Positions 8,775-16,996 of a stretch of 64,000 nt of DNA are shown here, one piece after another. Position 1 is the first letter of the stretch. Each line of letters begins with the position of its first letter. The translations under genes and the position numbers were made by a program. The notes beneath the pieces were generated by a model. The model was given only the letters and a program-made list of their open reading frames with translations. It was not told where the DNA came from and made no database searches. This DNA comes from Phenylobacterium montanum. GTDB lineage: Bacteria > Pseudomonadota > Alphaproteobacteria > Caulobacterales > Caulobacteraceae. The DNA is taken from positions 4,372,501-4,436,500 of the forward strand of contig NZ_CP073078.1 of NCBI RefSeq assembly GCF_018135625.1. The letters run 5' to 3'.

Positions 8775-11759
8775 ATGACTACTGTCAGCTCCGGTCAGGT
8801 ACAGTACGTTTCGTCCGGCCAGGTCATTGCGAGCACCGTCATTCTAAGCGGTGGCGAACAGTACGTTTATCCTGGAGGCGAGGCCGACTATTCGGTCAAT
8901 TCCGCCGGCGGCTATCTGGTGAACTTCGGCTTAGTCTACTCGATGTTCAACGGCGGCTACGACTATGTCGAAAGCGGCGCCACCACCGAATTAGGGACCG
9001 TCGGCTCGGGGGGGAACGAGTTCGTCTTCTCCGGCGGCCTGTCCTACGAACAGCTCGTCGCCGCCTACGGCTCCCAGACCATCTATTCCGGCGGGCTGGA
9101 CGAATACAGCACCATATCCGGCATCCAGCACGTCTACGGATCGGCCTATGACGACACGGTGGTCGGCGGCCCCTCCTACCAATATGTCGAGAGCGGCGGC
9201 ATCACCACCTATAGCTACGACTATGCCGCGGGCGTGACCGTGGTGTCGTCGGGCGGGCTCACCAGCGTCACCAGGCTCGCCAGCGGTGGTGGGGAGAGCG
9301 TGTACGCGGGTGGTGAGTCGATCAGCAGCATCATCTATTCTGCTGGCAACCAATACGTCTATTCAGGTGGCGCCGACTATTACACAAATGTGAGTTCCGG
9401 CGGTTCGCTCTACAACAATGGCATCGCCTATTACGACACCATAAGCTCGGGCGGCGTCGAGACGATCGCGTCCGGCGGTATCGGCTACCAACAGACCGTC
9501 CAGGGCTACGGGTCGCAGACCATCAACGTCGGCGGGGTGGACGAATACAGCGTCATATCCGGTTACCAATACGACTATGGATCGGCCTATGACGACACGA
9601 TCGTCGGCGGCCCCGCCTGGCAATATGTCGAGAGCGGCGGGTCCACGACCTACAGCTACGCCTACGGCGCTGGCGCGATCGTCGTGTCTTCGGGCGGCGT
9701 CACCAACCTTACGACGCTGGGCAGCGGCGGCGGTGAAACCGTCTCCGCGGGCGGCATCGCCAGCAGCACGACAATCTACTCGGCTGGCGCCCAATATGTC
9801 GCCGCCGGTGGGGGCGACGAATATTCCAACGTGCAGTCCGGCGGCTCGCTCACCGTCTATGGCTACGCCTACTACGACACGATCGGGTCCGGCGGCACCG
9901 AGACCATCGGGTCGGCCGCTCTCACCTACAGCCAAACCGTCGCGGGCTTCGGCTCGCAGACGATTTTTGCGGGCGGCGTGGACGAGTACAGCCTGATCTC
10001 CGGCTACCAGTACGACTACGGCGAGGCCTATGCCGACACGGTGACCGGCGTCGACGCCTACCAGTATATCGAGAGCGGCGGGGTCGCTTACTACGACGCG
10101 ATCAACGGCGGCGGCTACGCCACCGTGTCGAGCGGCGGCCTCGACATCAGCGGCACGGTTGGCAGCGGCGGCTATGAGTACGTCTATTCAGGCGGTGCGG
10201 TTAGTGGCGTGACGGTGGGCAGCGGCGGCGTGCTGATCCTGTATTCGGGCGCGGCCGCAGCTGGCGTCGTCAGCAGCGGCGGCATCGTGGAGATATTCAA
10301 TCGCGACGTCACCGCGGGGGTGACGCTGTCGGCCGGCGTCTACCCGTCTTCGCGGAACGTCGGCAACCTGGCCATCCGGCCCGGCGGCACCGTCGATCTC
10401 TTCTATGCCAACGTGCTCAGCGGCGGGGTGCTGCAGACCCTTTCCGGCGGTTATGACTACTACGCCACGGTCAACAGCGGCGGCATCGCCTATGTTCAGT
10501 CCGGCGGCTACCTTTACGACGCGACGATTAAGGCGGGCGCCCACGACTCCATCCTGGCGGGCGGTTCGGCTGCCTATACGCAGATATCCAGCGGCGGGTT
10601 CGAAACCACCAGCTCGGGCGCCACGACCTATACCCCCTACGCCTATAGCGGCGGCTTCGAGTACGTCTCGTCCGGCGGCGTAGTCAGCAATGCGCAGATC
10701 GGTCCGGGGGCCCATGACACCGTCTATGGCAAGGCCTACGGGACGGTCGTCAGCGGAACTGGGGCGTCCGAGATCGTCAGCGGGTCCGGCGTGGCCAGCG
10801 GGACTAGCCTGTCCGCCGGCGCGGTGCAGTATGTCGGCCCGGGAGCCACGGCCAACGGCACGATCATCCTGGCCGGCGCCCACACCCACATCAGCGGCGG
10901 CGGGGTGGCCAGCGGGACGCAGATCTCCAGCGGCGGGTTCCAGAGCCTCTCCGGCGGGACCGGGATCGCCGAGGTGGTCTCCTCCGGCGGGGTGCTCTAT
11001 GCCATCTCCGGCGGCGTCGCGAGTTCGACCATCGTGCTCAGCGGCGGCCACGACAGCCTGCTCCTCAGCGGCAAGGGGGTGAACACCACCCTCTCCAGCG
11101 GAGCGGCCGAGAACGTCGAGTCGGGCTCGATCGCGGTCAACACCCTGGTCCAGTCCGGCGGGCACCAGTATGTGTTCTCCGGCGGGACAGCCAGCGGCAC
11201 GACGGTCAACAGCGGCGGCATCGTCACGGTCTCGTCCGGCGGCAATATCGCGGCTGGCCTGACCATCAATGGCGGCCTGGTGATCGACAACGGCAATATC
11301 GGCGCGGGCCAGACGGTCGGCTTCCTGGGCAGCGGCGGGAGCCTGAAGCTGTACAACACCGGCGGGTTCGCGGCGAAGATCTCGGGCTTTGTGCTCGGCG
11401 ACCACATCGACCTGACAACCTTCGCCTTTAGCGCCGGCGAGACCTCGGCCTGGGTTCAGAACGGCACCAGCGGCACGCTGACGATCACCGACGGGGCCCT
11501 GGTCGAGCACCTGACGCTGATCGGGACCTACGTCACCAGCAACTTCAAGCTGGTCAATGACGGCTCCGGCGGCACCATGATCAATGACCCGCCGGTTAGC
11601 GCCGCCACCGCCACGACCACCCTGTTCGCCCAGAACGCGGCCGCGATGGGCGGGCACGGCGGCGGCTTCGCGCCGACGACCTCGACGACCTCCAGCTGGG
11701 GCGCCGCGGTCACCAGCGCCCTTGTCCCGAGCGGAGGCGCTTCGAGCGCCACAGTCTGA
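8775..11759 (+). CDS. Giant strand-loop-strand (AIDA-type) repeat surface protein, copy 1
   Basis: 994-residue Gly/Ser/Tyr-rich protein built almost entirely of about 20-residue units ending in SGG, the autotransporter passenger strand-loop-strand repeat that forms a right-handed beta-solenoid. The N-terminal half carries a higher-order repeat of exactly 147 residues, seen as GSQTI at residues 99, 246 and 393, each followed by DEYS and a GSAY or GEAY block. Repeats start at residue 3 with no signal peptide. The C-terminus has ISGFVLGDHIDLTTF, GTLTITDG and NDGSGGTMI, a pattern common at the end of alphaproteobacterial type I secreted proteins. No beta-barrel is present. The role is probably adhesion or surface coating. 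A tandem paralogue follows, with an almost identical C-terminal third. Confidence 0.85.
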   Translation: MTTVSSGQVQYVSSGQVIASTVILSGGEQYVYPGGEADYSVNSAGGYLVNFGLVYSMFNGGYDYVESGATTELGTVGSGGNEFVFSGGLSYEQLVAAYGSQTIYSGGLDEYSTISGIQHVYGSAYDDTVVGGPSYQYVESGGITTYSYDYAAGVTVVSSGGLTSVTRLASGGGESVYAGGESISSIIYSAGNQYVYSGGADYYTNVSSGGSLYNNGIAYYDTISSGGVETIASGGIGYQQTVQGYGSQTINVGGVDEYSVISGYQYDYGSAYDDTIVGGPAWQYVESGGSTTYSYAYGAGAIVVSSGGVTNLTTLGSGGGETVSAGGIASSTTIYSAGAQYVAAGGGDEYSNVQSGGSLTVYGYAYYDTIGSGGTETIGSAALTYSQTVAGFGSQTIFAGGVDEYSLISGYQYDYGEAYADTVTGVDAYQYIESGGVAYYDAINGGGYATVSSGGLDISGTVGSGGYEYVYSGGAVSGVTVGSGGVLILYSGAAAAGVVSSGGIVEIFNRDVTAGVTLSAGVYPSSRNVGNLAIRPGGTVDLFYANVLSGGVLQTLSGGYDYYATVNSGGIAYVQSGGYLYDATIKAGAHDSILAGGSAAYTQISSGGFETTSSGATTYTPYAYSGGFEYVSSGGVVSNAQIGPGAHDTVYGKAYGTVVSGTGASEIVSGSGVASGTSLSAGAVQYVGPGATANGTIILAGAHTHISGGGVASGTQISSGGFQSLSGGTGIAEVVSSGGVLYAISGGVASSTIVLSGGHDSLLLSGKGVNTTLSSGAAENVESGSIAVNTLVQSGGHQYVFSGGTASGTTVNSGGIVTVSSGGNIAAGLTINGGLVIDNGNIGAGQTVGFLGSGGSLKLYNTGGFAAKISGFVLGDHIDLTTFAFSAGETSAWVQNGTSGTLTITDGALVEHLTLIGTYVTSNFKLVNDGSGGTMINDPPVSAATATTTLFAQNAAAMGGHGGGFAPTTSTTSSWGAAVTSALVPSGGASSATV
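10857..11152 (+). repeat. 296-bp perfectly identical segment, copy 1
   Basis: By direct reading, these 296 coding bases match 13999-14294 with no differences, synonymous positions included. Flanking sequence on both sides shows scattered substitutions and the 5' halves of the two genes are strongly diverged. The mixture indicates recent gene conversion or selective homogenisation of this part. Confidence 0.85.
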
Positions 11760-11785
11760 TCCCTGCGCGGTAGAATTGAACGGCC

Positions 11786-11819
11786 AGGCCCTGGGCTGCT
11801 GCGAAGCAGCCCAGGGCTT
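11786..11819 (+). terminator. Hairpin terminator after first adhesin
   Basis: CCCTGGGCTGCT and AGCAGCCCAGGG form a perfect 12-bp stem around a GCGA tetraloop, extended by three more pairs (one of them G-U). It sits 29 nt after the stop codon. The following T-run is only three bases, so it may also serve as a 3' stability hairpin. Confidence 0.7.
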
Positions 11820-11878
11820 TGGCGTATGAGCCTCACCGCAGCTCGCTTTCGCTGATTCACGATGGCAGCCACCATCTG

Positions 11879-11909
11879 TGGTTGATTTAATACGGTGTAC
11901 AGTCAAGCT
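11879..11909 (+). promoter_or_regulatory. 31-bp duplicated upstream block, copy 2
   Basis: Identical to 8571-8601 and placed 203 bp before the second adhesin start codon. The intervening 170 bp is only partly conserved; the islands kept are AGATATAACG, GTTACTATTT, CTTTCAAAGCG, CAACTGTGACC and TGTCATAG. This footprint-like pattern suggests protein-binding sites. Confidence 0.55.
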
Positions 11910-11995
11910 CAAGATATAACGTCGTTACTATTTGAAGCAATTCGCTCTTTCAAAGCGTGACTGATAGAGTTAGCTTAGCTTCATTGGGGCGCAAC

Positions 11996-12011
11996 TGTGA
12001 CCTATGTCATA
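11996..12011 (+). promoter_or_regulatory. CRP/FNR-like dyad upstream of second adhesin
   Basis: TGTGACCTATGTCATA, the counterpart of 8688-8703, is located 70 nt before the ATG at 12082. Half-sites are conserved between the two copies while the central spacer has changed. Confidence 0.45.
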
Positions 12012-12081
12012 GTTTCAGATCTTTATCTGGCCGACGTCTGGCCCTTGCGTCTCGCTCAACTCGAATGTCGGGGGCAAAAGA

Positions 12082-14898
12082 ATGACCATCGTCAGCTCAG
12101 GCCAGGTCCAGTACGTATCCTTCGGCCAGAACATAACCAGCACCACCGTTCTGAGCGGCGGCGAAGAGGTCATCCTCTCGGGAGGAGAGACGCAGTATTC
12201 GACCATATCCGCCGGCGGATACCAATTTGTCGAAACGGGAAGCCTGGACGAATTCAGCAACATCTATGGCAGCCAGTACGTCTACGGATCGACCTACGGC
12301 GACACGGTCTATGGCGGACCATCGTTCCAGTTTGTCGAGGCCGGCGGCGTAGCGGTCGGCGACACGCTCTACGGCGCCGGCCTGTCCGAGGTCTTGTCCG
12401 GGGGCGCCACCAGCTATTCCTATATCGGCAGCGGGGGGAACGAACAGGTCTCTTCGGGCGGCTTTTCCGATCAGACGACGATCGTCTCGGCGGGAGCCCA
12501 GACCGTCTATTCCGGCGGGCTCGACGAGTATTCCTACGTCTATTCCAGCGGCTTTCTCAACGTCGACGGCGCCGCCTATTACGACACGATTGAATCGGGC
12601 GGGATCGAGAGCGTCTATTCCGGCGGCCTGGCCTATGCGCAGACCATCAGCGCCTATGGCGTCGAGACCGTCTATTCCGGCGGCCAAGACGAGTACACCA
12701 CCATATATGGTGTCCAATCCAATTTCGGCGCCACCTACGGCGACGTCGTCTATGGCGGTCCCTCCTTCCAGTTTGTCGAAAGCGGCGGGACCACGATGTC
12801 CAGCTATGCCTATGGCGCAGGCCTGGTTGAGGTCCTGTCCGGCGGGGCCGCCAGCGCGACCATTCTCGGCAGCGGCGGCCTGGAAACCGTTCTTGCGGGA
12901 GGCGCTGCGTTCGGCACCATCATCTCTTCGGCCGGCGGCGAGACGATCTCGTCCGGCGCCTACGAGCAGATTGGTGAAATCCTGAGCGGCGGCGTGCTCA
13001 CCAACTATGGTGTCGCCTACTACGAGGCCATCAGCGCCGGCGGCGTGGAAAACATCGAATCCGGCGGCTTTGGTTACGGGCAAACGCTCGGCGTCGGCGG
13101 TGTCGAGAACGTCTATGCCGGCGGCGTGGATGAATACAGCACGGTTTCCGGCGTCCAGAACATTTATGGCGAGTCCTATGCCAATGCGATCGTCGGCCCC
13201 CAATATATCCAGAATGGCGGGATCGGCAGCGCCGACACGATCAGCGCCGGGGGCGTCACCGTCGTATCCAGCGGCGGTGTCGACTCCAGCCCCACGATCG
13301 GCAGCGGCGGGGTCGAGTATGTCTCGTCGGGCGGGGTGGTCAGCGGCCCCACGGTGGAGAGCGCGGGGTACGAGATTCTGTATTCGGGCGCTTCCATCTT
13401 CGGCGGGACTGTCAGCAGCGGGGGCAGCCTGGAGATCTATAATCGGACCGTCCCCTCCGGCGTGGCGCTGTCCGCAGGCGCCTATGCGACATCGCGGACG
13501 GTCGGCAGCACGGCGGTCCTGGCTGGCGGCATCGTCGACCTCGTCTATGCCAACGTGCTCAGCGGCGGGACACTGCACACCTTCGCCGGCGGCTACAACG
13601 AATTCGCGGTGATCAGCGGCGGCGGCATCGCCTACACGCACTCCGGCGGCCTGCTCTACGAGGCGACCATCCTCGCAGGCGCGCACGACTCCATCCTGGC
13701 GGGCGGCTCCTCCTACTACACGCTGATCTCAAGCGGCGGTTTCGAAACCACCAGTTCGGGCGCCACGGCCTATACGCCTTACGCCTACAGCGGCGGGTTC
13801 GAATATGTCTCCGCCGGTGGGGTGGTCAGCAATGCGCAGATTGGCCCCGGCGCCCACGATACGGTCTATGGTCAGGCCTTCGGTACCTTCGTCAGCGGCC
13901 TCGGCGCGTCAGAAATCGTCAGCGGCAGCGGCGTAACCACTGGGACCACCTTGTCGGCCGGAGCGGTGCAGTATGTCGGCCCGGGGGCCACGGCCAATGG
14001 CACGATCATCCTGGCCGGCGCCCACACCCACATCAGCGGCGGCGGGGTGGCCAGCGGGACGCAGATCTCCAGCGGCGGGTTCCAGAGCCTCTCCGGCGGG
14101 ACCGGGATCGCCGAGGTGGTCTCCTCCGGCGGGGTGCTCTATGCCATCTCCGGCGGCGTCGCGAGTTCGACCATCGTGCTCAGCGGCGGCCACGACAGCC
14201 TGCTCCTCAGCGGCAAGGGGGTGAACACCACCCTCTCCAGCGGAGCGGCCGAGAACGTCGAGTCGGGCTCGATCGCGGTCAACACCCTGGTCCAATCCGG
14301 CGGGCACCAGTATGTGTTCTCCGGTGGGGTCGCCAGCGGCACGACGGTCAACAGCGGCGGCATCGTCACCGTCTCGTCCGGCGGCAATATCGCAGCCGGC
14401 CTGACCATCAACGGCGGCCTGGTGATCGACAACGGCAATATCGGCGCGGGCCAGACGGTCGGCTTCCTGGGCAGCGGCGGGAACCTGAAGCTGTACAACA
14501 CCGGCGGGTTCGCGGCGAAGATCTCGGGCTTTGTGCTCGGCGATCACATCGACCTGACCACCTTCGCCTTCAGCGCTGGCGAGACATCGGCTTGGGTGCA
14601 GAATGGGACCAGCGGCACGCTGACGATCACCGACGGCGCCCTGGTCGAGCACCTGACCCTGATCGGGACCTATGTCACCAGCAACTTCAAGCTGGTCAAC
14701 GACGGCTCTGGCGGCACCATGATCAATGACCCGCCGGTCAGCGCCGCCACCGCCACCACCACATTGTTCGCGCAGAACGCGGCGGCGATGGGCGGCCACG
14801 GCGGCGGCTTCGCGCCGACGACCTCGACGACCTCCAGCTGGGGCGCCGCGGTCACCAGCGCCCTGGTTCCCAGTGGCGGCACGTCGGGAACCGCCTGA
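12082..14898 (+). CDS. Giant strand-loop-strand (AIDA-type) repeat surface protein, copy 2
   Basis: 938-residue paralogue of the preceding gene with the same plan: strand-loop-strand SGG repeats from the first residues, a diverged N-terminal half with repeated DEYS/DEFS plus GGPSFQFVE blocks, and a C-terminal third almost identical to copy 1, ending in the GDHIDL / TLTITDG / DGSGGTMI module and a tail rich in Thr, Ser and Gly. There is no signal peptide and no translocator barrel, so export by a type I or other machinery encoded elsewhere is inferred. The GGGGG ribosome-binding stretch 8-9 nt before the ATG is also shared with copy 1. AIDA-type repeats are known O-heptosylation targets in E. 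coli; no heptosyltransferase lies nearby. Confidence 0.85.
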   Translation: MTIVSSGQVQYVSFGQNITSTTVLSGGEEVILSGGETQYSTISAGGYQFVETGSLDEFSNIYGSQYVYGSTYGDTVYGGPSFQFVEAGGVAVGDTLYGAGLSEVLSGGATSYSYIGSGGNEQVSSGGFSDQTTIVSAGAQTVYSGGLDEYSYVYSSGFLNVDGAAYYDTIESGGIESVYSGGLAYAQTISAYGVETVYSGGQDEYTTIYGVQSNFGATYGDVVYGGPSFQFVESGGTTMSSYAYGAGLVEVLSGGAASATILGSGGLETVLAGGAAFGTIISSAGGETISSGAYEQIGEILSGGVLTNYGVAYYEAISAGGVENIESGGFGYGQTLGVGGVENVYAGGVDEYSTVSGVQNIYGESYANAIVGPQYIQNGGIGSADTISAGGVTVVSSGGVDSSPTIGSGGVEYVSSGGVVSGPTVESAGYEILYSGASIFGGTVSSGGSLEIYNRTVPSGVALSAGAYATSRTVGSTAVLAGGIVDLVYANVLSGGTLHTFAGGYNEFAVISGGGIAYTHSGGLLYEATILAGAHDSILAGGSSYYTLISSGGFETTSSGATAYTPYAYSGGFEYVSAGGVVSNAQIGPGAHDTVYGQAFGTFVSGLGASEIVSGSGVTTGTTLSAGAVQYVGPGATANGTIILAGAHTHISGGGVASGTQISSGGFQSLSGGTGIAEVVSSGGVLYAISGGVASSTIVLSGGHDSLLLSGKGVNTTLSSGAAENVESGSIAVNTLVQSGGHQYVFSGGVASGTTVNSGGIVTVSSGGNIAAGLTINGGLVIDNGNIGAGQTVGFLGSGGNLKLYNTGGFAAKISGFVLGDHIDLTTFAFSAGETSAWVQNGTSGTLTITDGALVEHLTLIGTYVTSNFKLVNDGSGGTMINDPPVSAATATTTLFAQNAAAMGGHGGGFAPTTSTTSSWGAAVTSALVPSGGTSGTA
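13999..14294 (+). repeat. 296-bp perfectly identical segment, copy 2
   Basis: Partner of 10857-11152, offset 3142 bp. The match is broken on the left by a C/T difference and on the right by a G/A difference, both synonymous. Confidence 0.85.
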
Positions 14899-14922
14899 CC
14901 GCTGAGGCGTGCTGAGACGGCC

Positions 14923-14954
14923 GGCCCTGGGCTGCTGCGAGGCGGCCCGGGGCT
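14923..14954 (+). terminator. Hairpin terminator after second adhesin
   Basis: Homologous to the hairpin at 11786-11819. The left arm CCCTGGGCTGCT and the GCGA loop are unchanged. The right arm has become GGCGGCCCGGGG, and each of its three changes converts a Watson-Crick pair to a G-U pair, so the stem still folds. It lies 24 nt after the stop codon. Confidence 0.65.
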
Positions 14955-14985
14955 CTGCCATTGAGGCGTCAGCGCATCGTCCTGG

Positions 14986-15639
14986 CTAGGTTGCTTGTGG
15001 CTTCTGGCTGTCGTTGGACGCGGGCTTGTTCGCCAGCGCCGCGAACGCCGCGTAGAACACCTCGTCGGGCGTCAGCTCCGGCGCGAGGAACCGCTGGAAC
15101 AGCAGGCCCTCGATGAGGGCGTTGATCACCCGAACCATGATCTCGGCCGGCATCGGCAGGTCCTCGGCCGCGAAGACCGCCTGCATCCAGGTCGCGCCTG
15201 AGGAGAGCCCCTTGGCCAGCTCTTCGCTGAAGGCCGCCCGCACGGTTTCATGGCGTAGCGCGTAGGCCCGGAAGGTGAGCGCGCCGACCGCGGCGGGCCG
15301 CCTGTCCGGGATCGAGGCGAGCACCGCCTCGGCCAGGGCCTGCATCAGCTCGGCGAAGCTGGAGCCCCGACGGAAGAGGGGCCGAATGGGCGCCCATTGC
15401 CGCACGGCCAGGGCCATGAATAGCTCGTCCCGGTTCTTGAAGTTGCCGTAGATGGCGCCCGTGGTCATTCCCGCGCGCTCGGCGACATCCTGGAGCGTCG
15501 TCTGCTCGAACCCCTTTTCCCGGGTCAGAGCCAGCGCCGCGTCCAGCAGGGCCGTGCGTGTGCGCTCCCGCTTGTCTCCCTTGGGCTTACGGCGTCGTGA
15601 GCCTGGGTCCGGTCCGGTCGTCGAAGCTGCCGCGCGCAT
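14986..15639 (-). CDS. TetR family transcriptional regulator
   Basis: 217-residue regulator. The N-terminal helix-turn-helix runs through RTALLDAALALTREKGFEQTTLQDV and AERAGMTTGAIYGNFKNRDEL, a standard TetR_N domain; the C-terminal ligand domain is not assignable. A basic 25-residue extension (SRRRKPKGDKRER) precedes the HTH. The ATG at 15639 is preferred over a TTG at 15651, since neither has a clear ribosome-binding site. It is divergent from the serine hydrolase across an AT-rich gap holding 11-bp direct repeats, so it probably represses that gene and itself. Confidence 0.88.
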   Translation of the reverse strand: MRAAASTTGPDPGSRRRKPKGDKRERTRTALLDAALALTREKGFEQTTLQDVAERAGMTTGAIYGNFKNRDELFMALAVRQWAPIRPLFRRGSSFAELMQALAEAVLASIPDRRPAAVGALTFRAYALRHETVRAAFSEELAKGLSSGATWMQAVFAAEDLPMPAEIMVRVINALIEGLLFQRFLAPELTPDEVFYAAFAALANKPASNDSQKPQAT

Positions 15640-15659
15640 CGATTCGCACAATATGCTTG

Positions 15660-15686
15660 ATTATTTTATATTCAAATTATTTTATA
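15660..15686. promoter_or_regulatory. 11-bp direct repeats between TetR and hydrolase genes
   Basis: ATTATTTTATA occurs at 15660-15670 and again at 15676-15686, a 16-bp period in an otherwise GC-rich genome. The pair occupies the short divergent intergenic region. It could hold the overlapping promoters and a TetR operator, although TetR sites are usually inverted repeats; TTGA and TCAA at 15658 and 15671 give only a weak dyad. Confidence 0.4.
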
Positions 15687-15703
15687 AGAGGAGAATTTAG
15701 CGA

Positions 15704-16996
15704 ATGGAGCTCCATATGTCCCGCGATCGAACTGTGGAGGCTATGCTCGATGAACTCGTCGCCGCCGGGGAACTGGCGGGGGCGGTCACCCTGGCCTGGC
15801 GAGCGGGGCGGATCGTTCAATCCGCCGCTGTGGGCTGGCGCGACATCGCGGGCGGCCTGCCCATGGAGCGGGACACGCTGTTCCGCATCGCCTCGCTTTC
15901 CAAGCCGGTCACCTCGGTCGTGGCCCTGACGCTGCTCGAGGAGGGCCGTTTCGCCCTCGACGAACCGATCAGCCGCTGGGCGCCAGAATTCGCCGACATG
16001 CGGGTGCTGAACGACCCGGAGGGACCGCTGGACGCGACCCGGCCCGCCAACCGGCCGATCACGTTCGAGGATCTGCTGACCCACCGCGCGGGCCTGACCT
16101 ACGGCGACTTCCACACCGGGCCGCTGGCCCGGGCCTATGCCGAGGCGCTCGGCGGCGATATCGACAGCCATGCTTCGCCGGGCGACTGGATCGCCGGCCT
16201 GGCCGCCCTTCCCCTGATCGACCAACCGGGAGCGGGCTTCCACTATGGCTGCTCCACCGACCTCTTGGGCCTGCTGCTCGCCCGGATGGACGATGCGCCG
16301 CTGGACGAGGTGATGAGGCGGCGGCTGTTTCGCCCGCTGGGCATGACGGACACGGGCTTCGACGTTCCCCGTGAGCAGCGGCCCCGCCGCGCCAGGATGT
16401 ATGGCTTCGATAGCAGCGGGCGCCTGGCCGAGCGGACGAGCGGCCCGGGCGGCTCCTTCATGGCTGAGCGCCCGGAGAGCATGACCTTCCAGTCCGGCGG
16501 CCAAGGCCTGTGGTCGACGGCGGACGACTATCTGGCCTTTGCGCGCCTGTTCCTTGGCGCGGGCGCCGTGGACGGCGTGCGCATCCTGAAGCCCGAGACG
16601 ATGGCGCTGATGACCGCGAACCGGCTCAGCGAGGCTCAGCGTGCGTCGGCGCGCCTCCTCGGCATGCCGCTCTTCGCCGGCCATGGCTTCGGCCTGGGCG
16701 TCGCCGTAGTGCTCGACCCGGACAACGCGTCGGCCGTCCGGTGCAAGGGTGCGATCGGCACCGTCGGCTGGCCGGGCGCCTTTGGCGGCTGGTGGCAGGC
16801 CGACCCGATCGACCAGTCGGCCATGGTCTTCCTCGCGCACAACGCGCTGGAGTTGGAGCAGCTGGCCGAAGGAATCGGATTGGGCGTCTATGCGGCGATC
16901 ACCGAGTTCCATGCGGCGGTGTCGGCTCCTGCGTCAGCGCTCGATCCCCATTCGCCGGCCGACGCCGAAGGCCTCACCGCGCCCGGGCGCCGATGA
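15704..16996 (+). CDS. Class C beta-lactamase-fold serine hydrolase (esterase)
   Basis: 430-residue penicillin-binding-protein-like hydrolase. The SxxK motif SLSK lies at residues 64-67 (IASLSKPVTSVVALTLLEEG) and a second-motif tyrosine at residue 181 (HYGCS, with Cys-Ser instead of the Asn of true class C enzymes). The family-typical RPLGMTDTGF and SGGQGLWSTADDYLAFARL are present. There is no signal peptide, which fits an EstB-type cytosolic esterase better than a periplasmic beta-lactamase. The ATG at 15704 has AGGAGA 10 nt upstream. Its 3' end overlaps the convergent LuxR-type gene by 23 nt. Regulation by the divergent TetR protein is inferred. Confidence 0.88.
   Translation: MELHMSRDRTVEAMLDELVAAGELAGAVTLAWRAGRIVQSAAVGWRDIAGGLPMERDTLFRIASLSKPVTSVVALTLLEEGRFALDEPISRWAPEFADMRVLNDPEGPLDATRPANRPITFEDLLTHRAGLTYGDFHTGPLARAYAEALGGDIDSHASPGDWIAGLAALPLIDQPGAGFHYGCSTDLLGLLLARMDDAPLDEVMRRRLFRPLGMTDTGFDVPREQRPRRARMYGFDSSGRLAERTSGPGGSFMAERPESMTFQSGGQGLWSTADDYLAFARLFLGAGAVDGVRILKPETMALMTANRLSEAQRASARLLGMPLFAGHGFGLGVAVVLDPDNASAVRCKGAIGTVGWPGAFGGWWQADPIDQSAMVFLAHNALELEQLAEGIGLGVYAAITEFHAAVSAPASALDPHSPADAEGLTAPGRR

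Noticed and set aside
8775-14898. The regularly spaced repeats as a CRISPR or minisatellite array
   Set aside because: Repeats are in-frame, degenerate at DNA level and encode SGG strand-loop-strand units; there are no fixed direct repeats with spacers.
15704-16996. Beta-lactamase resistance gene
   Set aside because: The SxxK fold is present, but there is no signal peptide, the second motif is YGC rather than YxN and no clear KTG was found, so an esterase is more likely.
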